Below are positions 17,202-27,190 of a DNA stretch of 64,000 bases, piece by piece. The stretch lies in NCBI RefSeq assembly GCF_900104055.1, contig NZ_FNJQ01000010.1, positions 17,059 to 81,058 of the forward strand. The letters run 5' to 3'. The stretch comes from Pseudoselenomonas ruminantium (GTDB taxonomy: Bacteria; Bacillota; Negativicutes; Selenomonadales; Selenomonadaceae). The stretch's first letter is position 1. Every line of letters begins with the position of its first letter. The notes beneath the pieces are model-generated. The model was not told where the DNA came from and did not search any database. It saw only the letters and a list, made by a program, of their open reading frames with translations. A program made the translations under genes and the position numbers.

Positions 17202-17313
17202 TGCTTTTGAATAATAAAATTTAGGATTTGAGAGAAATTATCGTAATGCAAAGTGCAAATTATATAGTATAATGGGTAACGATGACATTTGTAATGGATA
17301 AGGAGCAGAAGCG

Positions 17314-18156
17314 ATGAAACATTTGGTTATTGTGCGAGGCGGCGGCGAACTGGCCAGCGGTACCATTCATGCATTATTCCGGGCAGGGTTCAGGGTATTG
17401 GTGCTCGAAAAGAAAGAACCATCGGCTACCCGGCGCCGGGTGGCTTATTCCGAGGCTATGTACCGCGGACAGGCCAAAGTGGAGCGCATAACCTGTTATA
17501 AGGCGGAGAACCTGCATGAGGCCAAAGCCAGGCTGAAGAAGGGCGAATTGGTCATGCTGGAAGATCCCGAGGCCCGCTGTGTGAAGGAATTGAAACCGCA
17601 GGTGCTGGTGGACGCAATCCTCTCGCATGATACCAATGGCACGACCAAGGATATGGCGGAGCATACGATTGCCTTAGGCCCGGGCTTCTGTGCTGGCCGG
17701 GATGTAGACGTGGTGGTGGAAACCATGCGCGGGCACAATCTGGGACGTCTGATTTATGAGGGGTATTCCGCCCGCAGCCAGGATATCGAGAGCAGTACCG
17801 TAGGTGTCAGTGCCAATATGGAGCATCTGATCTTCGCGCCGGAAGAGGGGACCGTGGATGTTTTGAGTACGATTTCCCTGATGGTGAAAAAAGGTGAGCC
17901 GTTGGCGCAGATCCATACGCCGGATGGCCGTACTATCGAGATGAAGGCCACGATTGATGGCGTCTTGCGCGGTGCGCTCCATCGGGGCAGCAAGGTGAAG
18001 AAGGATCAGAAGATTGCCGATATCCATCCCACCATGGGACAGGAGGAATGCTTCACGATTTCCGACAAGGCCCGCTGTGTGGCTGGTTCCGTGCTCGAAG
18101 CGGTGATGGTCTGGGAACACAAGCGGCCTAAGCGGAGGTTCTTTGGCCGTGGCTGA
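17314..18156 (+). CDS. yqeB: Selenium-dependent molybdenum cofactor protein YqeB (EF2563 family)
   Basis: Member of the family associated with maturation of selenium-dependent molybdenum hydroxylases. The 280 residues show the N-terminal IVRGGGELASGTIHALFRAG (Rossmann-like), then LEKKEPSATRRRVAYSEAM, and IALGPGFCAGRDVDVVVET in the middle. The C-terminal part has a KKGEPLAQIHTPDG segment. The start follows AAGGAG. The usual partners (yqeC, xdh-like hydroxylase subunits, selD) are not in the window, so the target enzyme must be elsewhere. Confidence 0.85.
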   Translation: MKHLVIVRGGGELASGTIHALFRAGFRVLVLEKKEPSATRRRVAYSEAMYRGQAKVERITCYKAENLHEAKARLKKGELVMLEDPEARCVKELKPQVLVDAILSHDTNGTTKDMAEHTIALGPGFCAGRDVDVVVETMRGHNLGRLIYEGYSARSQDIESSTVGVSANMEHLIFAPEEGTVDVLSTISLMVKKGEPLAQIHTPDGRTIEMKATIDGVLRGALHRGSKVKKDQKIADIHPTMGQEECFTISDKARCVAGSVLEAVMVWEHKRPKRRFFGRG

Positions 18157-18817
18157 GATCATTGCTGCTTTGTTGGATTTTTTGTTTCCGCCGCATTGCC
18201 CCCTGTGTCATGCCTATGTGGAGAGCAGGGGCGGCTGGTGCCCGAAGTGCCTGCAGCAGGCGCTGCAGTTCCATCGATTGCCCCTTTCTGTGCCTATGCA
18301 GGCGGTCTTGGCCGATGCATGGGCACTTGGTGTTTATCGGGGAAGCCTCCGGGATCTGATACGCCATCTGAAATATCAGCGAAAGCGCAGCAATCTTCCC
18401 TATATTGAAACCCTGCTGCGGTCTGCGGAAGGAGAAATGCTGCTGCAAAAAATGCTGGCCTCCATAGACCTGGCAGTGCCTGTACCCCTTTATCCTGCCA
18501 AGGAGAAACAGCGTGGTTTCAATCAGACGGAACTGATTTTCGGCAGCTTCCTGTCTCGGCAGCATATTCCTCTGGCGAGATGCCTGCTGCGTATCCGCCC
18601 GACCAAGCCCATGTATGAACTGAATGAAAGAGAGCGGGCGGCTAATCTGCAGGGAGCCTTTGCGGTGACTGAGACAGCGCAGCTGGTAGGAAAAAATATC
18701 CTATTGCTGGATGATATCTTCACCAGCGGTGCGACGGCAGGAGAATGTGCCCGTGTGCTGAAAATGGCCGGGGCAAGGTCTGTCTCTGTGCTGGTGCTGG
18801 CCAGCGACCATCGTTGA
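18143..18817 (+). CDS. comF: ComF family phosphoribosyltransferase-like protein
   Basis: Competence-linked protein thought to help single-stranded DNA uptake or processing. The 224 residues start with a zinc-finger-like pair CPLC (near 20) and CPKC (near 32), then a type I phosphoribosyltransferase domain with the PRPP loop LLLDDIFTSGATAGE around 190-204 and the KEKQRGFNQTELI block. The start is TTG 18143 or GTG 18149, both after GGAGG, so it overlaps yqeB by up to 14 bases. dprA, another competence gene, follows. Confidence 0.88.
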   Translation: MAVAEIIAALLDFLFPPHCPLCHAYVESRGGWCPKCLQQALQFHRLPLSVPMQAVLADAWALGVYRGSLRDLIRHLKYQRKRSNLPYIETLLRSAEGEMLLQKMLASIDLAVPVPLYPAKEKQRGFNQTELIFGSFLSRQHIPLARCLLRIRPTKPMYELNERERAANLQGAFAVTETAQLVGKNILLLDDIFTSGATAGECARVLKMAGARSVSVLVLASDHR

Positions 18818-18852
18818 GCGGGAAATTTTTTTGCCGTATAACCATAAATATT

Positions 18853-18881
18853 TTGACAATATGGTCATTTTATGTTAAATA
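18853..18881 (+). promoter_or_regulatory. Candidate promoter of dprA
   Basis: A perfect TTGACA at 18853-18858 is followed 17 bases later by a poor TAAATA (18876-18881) in a very AT-rich stretch; a TATGATAAT further down is an alternative -10 region. Confidence 0.4.
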
Positions 18882-18917
18882 TGATAATATTGATATCAGA
18901 CTGCAGGTGGCGATTCG

Positions 18918-20024
18918 ATGATGAAATTAAATGAAGCAAATTTCTATCTGGCGGCGATGCTTCGCTGTCCGGGGATTGGCTGCCGCTATTTGCAACGGCT
19001 GCTGGAGGTTATGGAAAGTCCTTTGGCCATTTGGCAGGCAGATGCTCAGACGCTGGCTGATACGAAAGTCTTATCGCCGCGGCTGTCGGAGCGGCTGGCG
19101 GATTTTTGCCGTCAGCATAAGTCCGTGCCGGAGGAAATCCAAAAAGCTTGTGCGCAAAAGCAGATTCAGACGGTATCTATATTGGAAGAAAATTATCCGG
19201 AAGTTTTGCGGGAAATCTATGCACCGCCGGTCGTTTTATATTATAATGGCATATTGGAGCCGGATGCCCGGCGGGTGGCCATGGTTGGTTCACGGCGCTA
19301 TTCCGGCTATGGGCAGTCCATTGCGCTGGAGTTTGCTGAACAGCTGGCGGCGGCAGGGCTTACCGTGGTCAGCGGCGCCGCCCGGGGGATCGACAGTTTT
19401 TCCCATCTGGGCGCTTTAAAGAGTGGCCGCACGGTAGCGGTATTGGGCTGCGGTGTGGATATTGCCTATCCTTCCGAGAACCGTAAACTGCTCTACGACA
19501 TTGCTGACAGCGGCGGAGTTGTTATTTCCGAATATGAACCGGGGACGCGCCCCTTGCCGGCGTACTTCCCTGCGCGTAACCGCATCATCAGCGGCCTTGC
19601 CGAAGGAACGCTGGTGGTAGAGGCGGCATCCCGCTCAGGTTCATTGATCACTGCGGAGATGGCCCTGTCTGCCGGCAGGGATGTGTATGCCATTCCAGGC
19701 AGTATCTTTGCCCCTGCCTGTGCGGGCTGCAACCATCTGATCCAGCAGGGGGCAAAACTTGTGACAGAACCGGGGGATATCCTGGAGGAATTCAATCTGG
19801 CAAGGCCCAAACCGGTCAAAAAGTCAGGGCCGAAGCTGACGGCAGAGGAAGCGGCCATTTATCAGGTACTGTCCTTTGAACATCCGCTTTCCATGGATGA
19901 GATCATGCTGAGCCTGCCGGATGGTGAGATAGCAAATTTATCCTATCTGCTCCTGCAAATGGAGCTGAAGGGGATTGTCATAGAAAACGAATTGCACTGC
20001 TTCAGGCGTGCTGAGAGGGAGTGA
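18918..20024 (+). CDS. dprA: DNA-processing protein DprA
   Basis: Loads RecA on incoming single-stranded DNA during transformation. The 368 residues comprise an N-terminal helical domain, a Rossmann-fold core, and a C-terminal winged helix from about 290. Core motifs are VAMVGSRRYSGYG, VSGAARGIDSFSHLGAL, VAVLGCGVDIAYPSENR, FPARNRIISGLAEGTLVVEA and SGSLITAEMALSAGRDVYAI. The start is ATG 18918 or 18921 after CAGGTGG. It begins the dprA-topA-trmFO-hslVU run known from Bacillus. Confidence 0.95.
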   Translation: MMKLNEANFYLAAMLRCPGIGCRYLQRLLEVMESPLAIWQADAQTLADTKVLSPRLSERLADFCRQHKSVPEEIQKACAQKQIQTVSILEENYPEVLREIYAPPVVLYYNGILEPDARRVAMVGSRRYSGYGQSIALEFAEQLAAAGLTVVSGAARGIDSFSHLGALKSGRTVAVLGCGVDIAYPSENRKLLYDIADSGGVVISEYEPGTRPLPAYFPARNRIISGLAEGTLVVEAASRSGSLITAEMALSAGRDVYAIPGSIFAPACAGCNHLIQQGAKLVTEPGDILEEFNLARPKPVKKSGPKLTAEEAAIYQVLSFEHPLSMDEIMLSLPDGEIANLSYLLLQMELKGIVIENELHCFRRAERE

Positions 20025-20028
20025 AAGT

Positions 20029-22275
20029 TTGGCTGCAGAGAAAGTAAAGAAAAAGGCTAAACCGAAAGCTAAAGTTAAAAAGACATTGGTCATCGTGGAG
20101 TCACCGGCCAAGGCGAAGACCATTGAAAAATATTTAGGCAAGAAGTACATGGTGCGGGCTTCCATGGGACATCTGCGGGATCTGCCCAAGAGCCAGTTCG
20201 GCATTGATGTCGAAAATGACTTTGCCCCCAAATACATCAATATCCGGGGCAAGGGCGACCTGATCAAGGCCCTCAAGAAGGATGCCAAGAATGCTGATAA
20301 AGTGTATCTGGCAAGCGACCCGGACCGCGAGGGGGAGGCCATTGCCTGGCATCTGTCCTTTATCCTGGGGCTGAACCCGGATGAGGACTGCCGCATTGTC
20401 TTCAATGAGATCACCAAACCTGCGATTCAGGAGGCAGTCAAGCATCCGCGCGGTATCAACCTCGATCAGGTGGATGCCCAGCAGGCCCGTCGTATGCTCG
20501 ACCGCATCGTGGGCTATAAGCTTTCACCGCTGCTCTGGCGCAAGGTACGCAAAGGGCTCTCGGCCGGTCGCGTGCAGTCCGTGACGGTCAAACTCATCTG
20601 TGACCGCGAAAAGGAGATTCAGGCTTTTGAGTCCGTGGAATACTGGACGGTAGGCATGAAGCTGCGCAAGGATAAGTCCGCCATGTTTGATGCCGAGCTT
20701 ACTCATGTGGATGGCGAGAAGCTGGATCTCCATGATGAAAAGAATACCACGGCGCTGGTGGAGGACTTCCAGAAACAGCAGCTTATTGTGGATACGGTAA
20801 AGAAGAGCGAGCGCAAGCGCAAACCGGCGGCGCCCTTTACCACGAGTTCCCTGCAGCAGGATGCAGCCCGGAAATTGGGTTTCACCTCCCGCAAGACCAT
20901 GATGCTGGCGCAGCAGCTCTACGAAGGTATTGAGCTCGGCCGCCATGGTGCGACTGGTCTTATCACCTACATGCGTACGGACTCCACCCGTCTTTCAGAT
21001 GTAGCCCTGCATGATGCCCGGGAATTTATCGGGGCTGAGTTCGGGGAAGATTATTTGCCGGCAAAGGCCAATATCTATGTGACGGGCAAGAAGGCCCAGG
21101 ATGCGCATGAGGCAATCCGTCCGACCGATGTGAATCTCACGCCGGACAGTGTGGCCAAGCATCTGAACAAAGATCAGCTGAAGCTCTACACCCTGATCTG
21201 GCAGCGGTTCACGGCCAGTCAGATGGTGCCGGCCATCTACGACACCATGAGCATCCAGATCAAGGCCGGCGAACGCTATACGGCCAAGGCTTCCGGTTCC
21301 AAGCTGAAATTTGCCGGCTTCACGGCTGTCTATGCCGGGGCAGATTCCAACAAGAAGGAAAAGGACGTCCTGCTGCCGGATCTGGAAGCAGGCGATGAGC
21401 TGAATATCGCTAAGATGCTGCCGCAGCAGCATTTCACGGAGCCGCCTGCCCGCTATAATGATGCCTCGTTGGTCAAGACGCTGGAGGAAAAAGAGATTGG
21501 CCGTCCGAGTACCTATGCGCCGATCATCGAGACTATCCAGGCCCGTGGCTATGTGCAGCGCATTGACAAGCATTTCCAGCCGACAGAGTTAGGCTTCGTT
21601 GTGGTGGATATGCTGGAGGAATACTTCAAGGATATCGTTGATGTGAAGTTCACCGCGGATCTGGAAAATGAACTGGATGAAATCGCGGAAGGCAAGGTGG
21701 AGAAGAACCGTCTGCTCAGGGAATTTTACGATCCGTTTGCAGTGACCTTGGAAAAGGCGGATGAAGCCATCGGCCATGTGGAACTGCCCGAGGAAGTTTC
21801 GGACGTGCCCTGCGAACTCTGCGGCCGCATGATGGTGGTCAAGCAGGGGCGCTATGGCAAGTTCCTGGCCTGCCCGGGCTTCCCGGAATGCCGCAACACC
21901 AAGCCCTTGCTCGTGGATACCGGCGTCAAGTGCCCGAAATGCGGCGGTTCCATCGTGGAGCGCAAATCCCACCGCGGCCGCAAGTTCTACGGCTGCAAGA
22001 ATTATCCGGAATGCGATTACACGACCTGGGATCAGCCTTTGCAGGAAAAGTGCCCGAAATGCGGCGCCTTCATGCTCAAGCATCATTATAAGAATGGCCG
22101 CGGCCTGACCTATTGCAGCAATGACGATTGCGAAACGCGCATCGACCATCCCATCAACAAGGAACTGGAGAAGATGCGCCAGCGGGCTGAAGCCCGGAAG
22201 GCCAAGGAAGCCGAGGCGGCAGCTGCAGAGGCTGCTGAGAAAGAAAGCAAGACAAAAAAAGGTAACAAGAAATAA
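20029..22275 (+). CDS. topA: DNA topoisomerase I
   Basis: Relaxes negative supercoils. TTG 20029 is chosen because GAGGGAGTGAAAG sits directly upstream; ATG 20008 would lie inside the dprA end and precede that site. Toprim motif [18 protein letters not shown] is near 20-37 and [13 protein letters not shown] near 95. The active tyrosine is about 314 in [12 protein letters not shown]. The C-terminus carries three zinc ribbons (CELCGRM...CPGFPEC; CPKCGGS...CKNYPEC; CPKCGAF...CSNDDC), then a lysine/glutamate-rich tail. About 748 residues. Confidence 0.95.
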   Translation: MAAEKVKKKAKPKAKVKKTLVIVESPAKAKTIEKYLGKKYMVRASMGHLRDLPKSQFGIDVENDFAPKYINIRGKGDLIKALKKDAKNADKVYLASDPDREGEAIAWHLSFILGLNPDEDCRIVFNEITKPAIQEAVKHPRGINLDQVDAQQARRMLDRIVGYKLSPLLWRKVRKGLSAGRVQSVTVKLICDREKEIQAFESVEYWTVGMKLRKDKSAMFDAELTHVDGEKLDLHDEKNTTALVEDFQKQQLIVDTVKKSERKRKPAAPFTTSSLQQDAARKLGFTSRKTMMLAQQLYEGIELGRHGATGLITYMRTDSTRLSDVALHDAREFIGAEFGEDYLPAKANIYVTGKKAQDAHEAIRPTDVNLTPDSVAKHLNKDQLKLYTLIWQRFTASQMVPAIYDTMSIQIKAGERYTAKASGSKLKFAGFTAVYAGADSNKKEKDVLLPDLEAGDELNIAKMLPQQHFTEPPARYNDASLVKTLEEKEIGRPSTYAPIIETIQARGYVQRIDKHFQPTELGFVVVDMLEEYFKDIVDVKFTADLENELDEIAEGKVEKNRLLREFYDPFAVTLEKADEAIGHVELPEEVSDVPCELCGRMMVVKQGRYGKFLACPGFPECRNTKPLLVDTGVKCPKCGGSIVERKSHRGRKFYGCKNYPECDYTTWDQPLQEKCPKCGAFMLKHHYKNGRGLTYCSNDDCETRIDHPINKELEKMRQRAEARKAKEAEAAAAEAAEKESKTKKGNKK

Positions 22276-23609
22276 TGAAAGATATCATCATCATTGGTGC
22301 CGGTCTTTCCGGTGCCGAAGCTGCCTGGCAGGCAGCCAATATGGGCGCGAAAGTCACGCTCTATGAGATGCGTCCGGTGAAATCCACGCCTGCGCATAAG
22401 ACCGCAGAGTTTGCAGAACTGGTCTGCAGCAATTCCCTGCGTGGCGCTGGCATGGAAAATGCCGTGGGCGTGCTCAAAGAAGAAATGCGCCGGCTGGATT
22501 CCATCATCATGGAAGCGGCTGATGCTACGAAAGTGCCGGCAGGCGGCGCACTGGCCGTGGACCGTCATGGTTTCAGCCAGTATATCACGGATAAGGTGAG
22601 CAATCATCCGAATATCACGGTTATCCACGAGGAAATCGAGACGATTCCCCTGCGTGATGATGCGATTACTATCGTGGCCAGCGGTCCGCTGACCGAAGGG
22701 AAGCTGGCTGAGGAAATTGCCAGACTTACGGGTAACGATTCCCTGTACTTCTATGATGCAGCCGCGCCTATCGTGAGCCTCGAATCCGTGGACATGACCA
22801 AGGCTTACCGTGCTTCCCGTTATGGCAAGGGCGAGGCGGCCTATATTAACTGCCCCATGACCAAGGAAGAGTATCAGGCCTTCTGGACGGAACTCGTCAA
22901 TGCGGAAAAAGCACCGACCAAGGACTTTGAGAAGGAAAAATTCTTTGAAGGCTGCATGCCGGTGGAAGTCATGGCCAGCCGTGGGGAAGATACGCTGCTG
23001 TTTGGCCCATTGAAACCAGTGGGCTTAGAGCATCCGGAAACGGGCGTGCGCCCCTATGCCGTGGTGCAGCTGCGGCAGGATAATGCTTCGGCCACTCTCT
23101 ACAACATCGTAGGGTTCCAGACGCATCTCAAATGGCCGGAACAGCGCCGTGTATTCGGCATGATTCCGGGACTTGAACATGCGGAATTCCTGCGTTATGG
23201 TGTCATGCACCGCAATACCTTCCTGAATTCGCCCACTCATATGCGCCCGACCTTCCAGTTCAAGGGCATCGACAATCTGTTCTTTGCGGGACAGATGACC
23301 GGTGTAGAGGGGTATGTGGAATCGGCAGCTTCGGGACTTGTGGCTGGTGTCAATGCAGCCCGCATGGCTGCGGGCAAGGAACCGCTGGTCTTCCCCGAGG
23401 AAACCTGCCATGGTGCGCTGGCGCATTATATCACGACCAGTGAGGCCAAGCATTTCCAGCCAATGAATGTGAATTTTGGCATTTTGCCCACCATTGTGAT
23501 GCGCAATGAGAATGGCAAGATCATCAAGGATAAAAAAGCGAAGAAAATGAAACTAGCTGAGCGGGCTTTGGCAGCGATCGATGCCTTCAAGCCGGCTATT
23601 GGAGGCTGA
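22275..23609 (+). CDS. trmFO: Methylenetetrahydrofolate-tRNA-(uracil-5)-methyltransferase
   Basis: Makes ribothymidine at tRNA position 54 using folate and FAD, the Firmicute alternative to TrmA. The 444-residue protein begins with the FAD motif [19 protein letters not shown], then [15 protein letters not shown] and [12 protein letters not shown] with a conserved cysteine. C-terminal blocks [20 protein letters not shown] and NFGILPTI are typical. It overlaps the topA stop by one base (TAATG), suggesting coupling. Confidence 0.95.
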   Translation: MKDIIIIGAGLSGAEAAWQAANMGAKVTLYEMRPVKSTPAHKTAEFAELVCSNSLRGAGMENAVGVLKEEMRRLDSIIMEAADATKVPAGGALAVDRHGFSQYITDKVSNHPNITVIHEEIETIPLRDDAITIVASGPLTEGKLAEEIARLTGNDSLYFYDAAAPIVSLESVDMTKAYRASRYGKGEAAYINCPMTKEEYQAFWTELVNAEKAPTKDFEKEKFFEGCMPVEVMASRGEDTLLFGPLKPVGLEHPETGVRPYAVVQLRQDNASATLYNIVGFQTHLKWPEQRRVFGMIPGLEHAEFLRYGVMHRNTFLNSPTHMRPTFQFKGIDNLFFAGQMTGVEGYVESAASGLVAGVNAARMAAGKEPLVFPEETCHGALAHYITTSEAKHFQPMNVNFGILPTIVMRNENGKIIKDKKAKKMKLAERALAAIDAFKPAIGG

Positions 23610-23613
23610 TATC

Positions 23614-24156
23614 ATGGAAACACAATTTCATGCAACAACAATCTGTGCCGTGCGCAAGAACGGCAAGACGGCTATTGCCGGAGACGGTCAGGTGACCTTC
23701 GGCGAGCACACGATCATGAAGGCCAACGCCCGCAAGGTGCGCCGCCTGTATCATAATCAGGTGCTGGCTGGCTTTGCCGGTTCGGTGGCCGATGCCTTTA
23801 CGCTGTTTGAGAAATTTGAAGCAAAACTGGAGACCTATAACGGCAATCTGCAGCGCGCGGCAGTGGAGCTGGCCAAGGAATGGCGCACGGACAAGATCCT
23901 GCGCAAGCTGGAGGCATTGCTGCTGGTAGCTGACAAGGACACCATGCTGATGCTTTCCGGTAACGGTGAAGTCATCGAGCCGGACGGGGATGTGGCGGCT
24001 ATCGGTTCCGGCGGTTTCTATGCCCTGTCTGCTGGCCGGGCCATGGCCAAACATACGGAGATGAGCGCTGGTGAGATCGCAAAAGAAGCCCTGTCAATTG
24101 CGGCAGATATCTGCGTATTCACCAATCATAATATCAAGGTTGAGGAGTTAGACTGA
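23614..24156 (+). CDS. hslV: HslV (ClpQ) peptidase subunit
   Basis: Proteolytic ring of the HslUV protease. ATG 23614 is chosen for its GGAGG 8 bases upstream; an upstream in-frame ATG lies within trmFO. The N-terminus [18 protein letters not shown] implies removal of about seven residues to expose the active threonine, as TTICAVR aligns with the mature N-terminus of other Hsl[30 protein letters not shown] and the [13 protein letters not shown] block are clear. 180 residues, normal. The xerC (codV) gene that precedes it in Bacillus is missing. Confidence 0.95.
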   Translation: METQFHATTICAVRKNGKTAIAGDGQVTFGEHTIMKANARKVRRLYHNQVLAGFAGSVADAFTLFEKFEAKLETYNGNLQRAAVELAKEWRTDKILRKLEALLLVADKDTMLMLSGNGEVIEPDGDVAAIGSGGFYALSAGRAMAKHTEMSAGEIAKEALSIAADICVFTNHNIKVEELD

Positions 24157-25556
24157 TGGAAGAACTTTTTGGCACAAATGAACAGACTCCACGCCAGATT
24201 GTGGAGGAACTCAATAAGTATATCGTAGGCCAGGATGAAGCGAAGAAATCCGTGGCCATCGCCCTGCGCAACCGTTGGCGCAGCCGCAAGCTCTCCAAGG
24301 ATATGCAGGAAGATGTGGTGCCCAAGAATATCCTGATGATCGGCTCCACCGGTGTCGGCAAGACGGAGATTGCCCGCCGCCTGGCGAAACTTGTCAAGGC
24401 TCCCTTCATTAAAGTCGAAGCTACCAAGTTCACGGAAGTTGGCTACGTGGGCCGGGATGTGGAATCCATCATCCGCGATCTGGCAGAAACTTCTGTGCGC
24501 ATGGTGCGTCAGCAGCGCATTGAATCCGTACAGGAAAAGGCTAAGGAAATGGCTGAAGAGCGCATTCTTGACGTTTTCGTGCCGGAACCGAAGAAGAATA
24601 CCAATCCGCTGGGACGCCTGTTTGGTGGCAGCGATGATGAGGCAGAAGAGCAGGAGAAACCAGCTGAACCAAAGTATCAGGCTGGTCGCGAATGGGTGCG
24701 CAAACGTCTGCAGAAGGGTGAACTGGAGCAGGAAACCATCGAGATCGATGTGGAAGAAAACGGCAAGCCCATGGTGGGCATGTTTGCCGGCTCCAGCCTC
24801 GAGAGCATGGGGGACAATATCCAGGACATGATCGGTAACCTGATGCCCAAGCGTCATCGCAAACGCAAGGTGACAGTGGAGCAGGCCCGCAAGATATTCA
24901 CGCAGGAAGAGGCAGAAAAGCTCATCGATATGGAAGCGGTCGCAGATGAGGCTGTGAAAGTTGCCGAGTACAGCGGTATCGTATTCCTCGATGAAATCGA
25001 CAAAGTGGCAGTCAAGGGCAACAGCTCCGGTGCTGATGTGAGCCGGGAAGGCGTGCAGCGGGATATCCTGCCCATCGTGGAAGGTTCCACGGTCATGACC
25101 AAATACGGTCCCTTAAAGACCGACCATGTGCTCTTCATCGCCGCCGGTGCCTTCCATATGGCTAAGCCGTCGGATCTGATTCCGGAACTGCAGGGCCGTT
25201 TCCCGATTCGTGTGGAACTCAAGTCCCTGCGCAAGGAAGATTTCCAGAAGATCCTGACCGAACCGCAGAACGCGCTGATCAAACAGTATCAGGCCATGCT
25301 GGCCACCGAGGGCGTGGAATTGGAATTCCAGGACGAGGCTATAGCCAGATTGGCGCAGCTGGCCTGCGATGTCAACGAACAGGCGGAGGATATCGGTGCC
25401 CGCCGCCTCCATACATTGTTGGAAAAACTGCTGGAAGAAGTAAGCTTTACGGCTCCGGAGCTGGAGGAAAAGAAAGTGATCATCGATGGGGCCTATGTGG
25501 ATAAGCAGCTGGCAGATATCGTGGTGAATCGCGATTTGTCTCAGTTTATCCTGTAA
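24156..25556 (+). CDS. hslU: HslU (ClpY) ATPase subunit
   Basis: AAA+ unfoldase feeding HslV. Walker A is GSTGVGKT at 63-70; the Walker B block [10 protein letters not shown] is near 275; the ISE-type C-terminus ends in DLSQFIL, the tail that docks into HslV. The pore region [11 protein letters not shown] follows Walker A. The 466-residue length is normal. It overlaps the hslV stop codon by one base (TGATG). Confidence 0.96.
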   Translation: MEELFGTNEQTPRQIVEELNKYIVGQDEAKKSVAIALRNRWRSRKLSKDMQEDVVPKNILMIGSTGVGKTEIARRLAKLVKAPFIKVEATKFTEVGYVGRDVESIIRDLAETSVRMVRQQRIESVQEKAKEMAEERILDVFVPEPKKNTNPLGRLFGGSDDEAEEQEKPAEPKYQAGREWVRKRLQKGELEQETIEIDVEENGKPMVGMFAGSSLESMGDNIQDMIGNLMPKRHRKRKVTVEQARKIFTQEEAEKLIDMEAVADEAVKVAEYSGIVFLDEIDKVAVKGNSSGADVSREGVQRDILPIVEGSTVMTKYGPLKTDHVLFIAAGAFHMAKPSDLIPELQGRFPIRVELKSLRKEDFQKILTEPQNALIKQYQAMLATEGVELEFQDEAIARLAQLACDVNEQAEDIGARRLHTLLEKLLEEVSFTAPELEEKKVIIDGAYVDKQLADIVVNRDLSQFIL

Positions 25557-25587
25557 TCTGTTTTGAACGATTTGTTTCATATGCTTT

Positions 25588-25620
25588 TGAAGGAAGAAGC
25601 GGCCTTTGCTTCTCCCTTCA
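25588..25620 (+). terminator. Inverted repeat between hslU and codY
   Basis: TGAAGGAAGAAGC pairs with GCTTCTCCCTTCA with one A-C mismatch around a 7-base loop. There is no T run, so it may attenuate rather than end transcription into codY. Confidence 0.5.
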
Positions 25621-25622
25621 GA

Positions 25623-25637
25623 AATAATATGAAAATT
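25623..25637. promoter_or_regulatory. Candidate CodY box upstream of codY
   Basis: AATAATATGAAAATT matches the published CodY motif AATTTTCWGAAAATT at 12 of 15 positions. It lies 130 bases before codY, which would fit autoregulation. The area is AT-rich, so chance is possible. Confidence 0.35.
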
Positions 25638-25766
25638 TAATTAAAAATATTATTCTGCATCTATGATTATTTTGAAAAATGTGATAAAATAACCATAGAT
25701 GTGTATGTGATGTCCCGTTCAAGGTTGAACAGGACTGTCAAAATATTTTGTAAAGGAGAAAGCTAC

Positions 25767-26543
25767 ATGGCATCATTATTAGAGAAAACCAGAAAGATCA
25801 ACCGGCTCCTGCAGCGTTCCGAGAATGTGGAATATGATGGGATTTCCCGCGTTCTGAGCAATGTACTCAACGCGAATGTCTATATCACGAATAAGAAGGG
25901 AAAAATCTTTGGCTATGCTTTTGTCGATGATTTTGAATGCGACCTCATGGTGGATAAGGTAATCAACCAGGGCGAATTCCCCAAGACCTATGTGAACTGG
26001 CTGATGCGCATGGACGAAACCAACGCTAATCTGCATTCCAAGACGGGCATGTGCGCTTACGAGGAAAATACGAAATGCCTCTTCAACGGCAAGAACACCA
26101 CGATTGTTCCCATCTATGGTGTAGGTGAGCGTATCGGTACCTTGGTGGTAGCAAAATACGATGAGGAGTTCAGCGATGAAGATCTGTTGCTCTGCGAATA
26201 CGGCGCAACGGTTGTGGGCATGGAAATGCTCCGTGACCATGCGGAAAAGATTGAGATCGAAGCCCGCAAGAAAGCTACGGTACAGATTGCCCTGAATACC
26301 CTCTCCTTCTCCGAGAGCCGGGCCGCTAAGGCCATCCTTGAGGCCCTGCCGGATACGGAAGGCCTGCTGGTCGCTTCCAAGATTGCGGACAAGGTGAAGA
26401 TCACTCGTTCGGTTATCGTCAATGCCCTGCGCAAGTTCGAATCCGCTGGCGTGATTTCCTCCAAGTCCCTGGGTATGAAAGGTACCTATATCAAGGTGCT
26501 CAACGAATACCTGCTGGAAGAAGTACAGAAGCTGAAAATCTGA
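25767..26543 (+). CDS. codY: GTP- and branched-chain amino acid-sensing repressor CodY
   Basis: Global regulator of nutrient-limitation genes. ATG 25767 is chosen: AAAGGAG is 8 bases upstream and MASLLEKTRKINRLLQ is the family N-terminus; a longer frame from 25701 has no such support. The GAF ligand domain covers about 1-155 and the winged helix the C-terminus, with ASKIADKVKITRSVIVNALR and the family signature SLGMKGTYIKVLN. 258 residues. The position between hslU and flgB is as in Bacillus. Confidence 0.96.
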   Translation: MASLLEKTRKINRLLQRSENVEYDGISRVLSNVLNANVYITNKKGKIFGYAFVDDFECDLMVDKVINQGEFPKTYVNWLMRMDETNANLHSKTGMCAYEENTKCLFNGKNTTIVPIYGVGERIGTLVVAKYDEEFSDEDLLLCEYGATVVGMEMLRDHAEKIEIEARKKATVQIALNTLSFSESRAAKAILEALPDTEGLLVASKIADKVKITRSVIVNALRKFESAGVISSKSLGMKGTYIKVLNEYLLEEVQKLKI

Positions 26544-26557
26544 TAGATGTCTGCTAT

Positions 26558-26590
26558 AAGACTGGTGCAATAGCACTGGTCTTATTTTTT
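26558..26590 (+). terminator. Terminator after codY
   Basis: AAGACTGGTGC (26558-26568) pairs with GCACTGGTCTT (26573-26583, two G-U pairs) around AATA, followed by ATTTTTTT. Confidence 0.85.
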
Positions 26591-26705
26591 TCTGCTGGAG
26601 ATGGATAGCCTGTTGTTTAAACAAGAAAAAAATGATAAAGTGGGAAGGAGTTAGAGTCCTTATGTAGAAATTAAACAAAAGGCAACTACAGAAGGAGATT
26701 TCTAT

Positions 26706-27158
26706 TTGGGCATATGGAAAGGGTGTGATTCCGGCATGCTGGAGCAAATAATGAATGCAGCTAACTTCGATTATCTGTCCCGGGGGCTTGAAGCCGCCAA
26801 TATGCGGCAGGAGGTCATCAGCAACAATATTGCTAATGTCAATACGCCCCATTTCAAGCGCAGTGCGGTGAATTTCGAGGATCTGCTGGCCAAGGAATTA
26901 CATCTGGATGACGAGCCCATGAAGGTGGCAATTGTCCGCACCCATGACCGTCATCTGCCGATACCTATGCATGGCAAGGCACATGCCGTGATTGAGGAAG
27001 ACAATACAACCACCATGCGTGTGGATGACAACAATGTGGATATTGATATTGAGATGGCTGGCCTGGCCAAGAACCATATGTATTACAACGCGATGACTAC
27101 CCAGCTGGGTGGCTTTATGACCGATTTGAAGAATGTAATCACCAGCGGACAGACCTAA
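26706..27158 (+). CDS. flgB: Flagellar basal-body rod protein FlgB
   Basis: Proximal rod subunit. TTG 26706 is kept as start because AAGGAG lies 8 bases upstream; ATG 26736, giving MLEQIMNAANFDYL, is the shorter alternative and closer to the usual N-terminus. The rod-family block EVISNNIANVNTPHFKR is near 38-54. The C-terminus ends in a helix with MYYNAMTTQLGG. It is the first gene of the basal-body operon, after a codY terminator, so an own promoter in the 115-base gap is expected. Confidence 0.93.
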   Translation: MGIWKGCDSGMLEQIMNAANFDYLSRGLEAANMRQEVISNNIANVNTPHFKRSAVNFEDLLAKELHLDDEPMKVAIVRTHDRHLPIPMHGKAHAVIEEDNTTTMRVDDNNVDIDIEMAGLAKNHMYYNAMTTQLGGFMTDLKNVITSGQT

Positions 27159-27190
27159 GCTGGGGATAGAAAGTGCAAAAGGGAAAGACG

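Larger units (their letters stand above)
16570..17313. other. Gene-poor 744-base interval
   Basis: No intact recognisable gene is seen. After the terminator the stretch is more AT-rich than its neighbours and holds a minus-strand promoter-like pair, a broken minus-strand frame and, at the right end, the probable -10 box (TATAAT 17268-17273) for yqeB. Confidence 0.6.

Noticed and set aside
17039..17251. A 70-codon minus-strand frame in the 17 kb gap
   Set aside because: The start has no ribosome binding site and the frame crosses the promoter-like pair at 17173-17201; more likely leader sequence.
26600..26700. A sigma-28 promoter before flgB (TAAA then GATAA)
   Set aside because: The two elements are only about 9 bases apart where 14-16 are needed.
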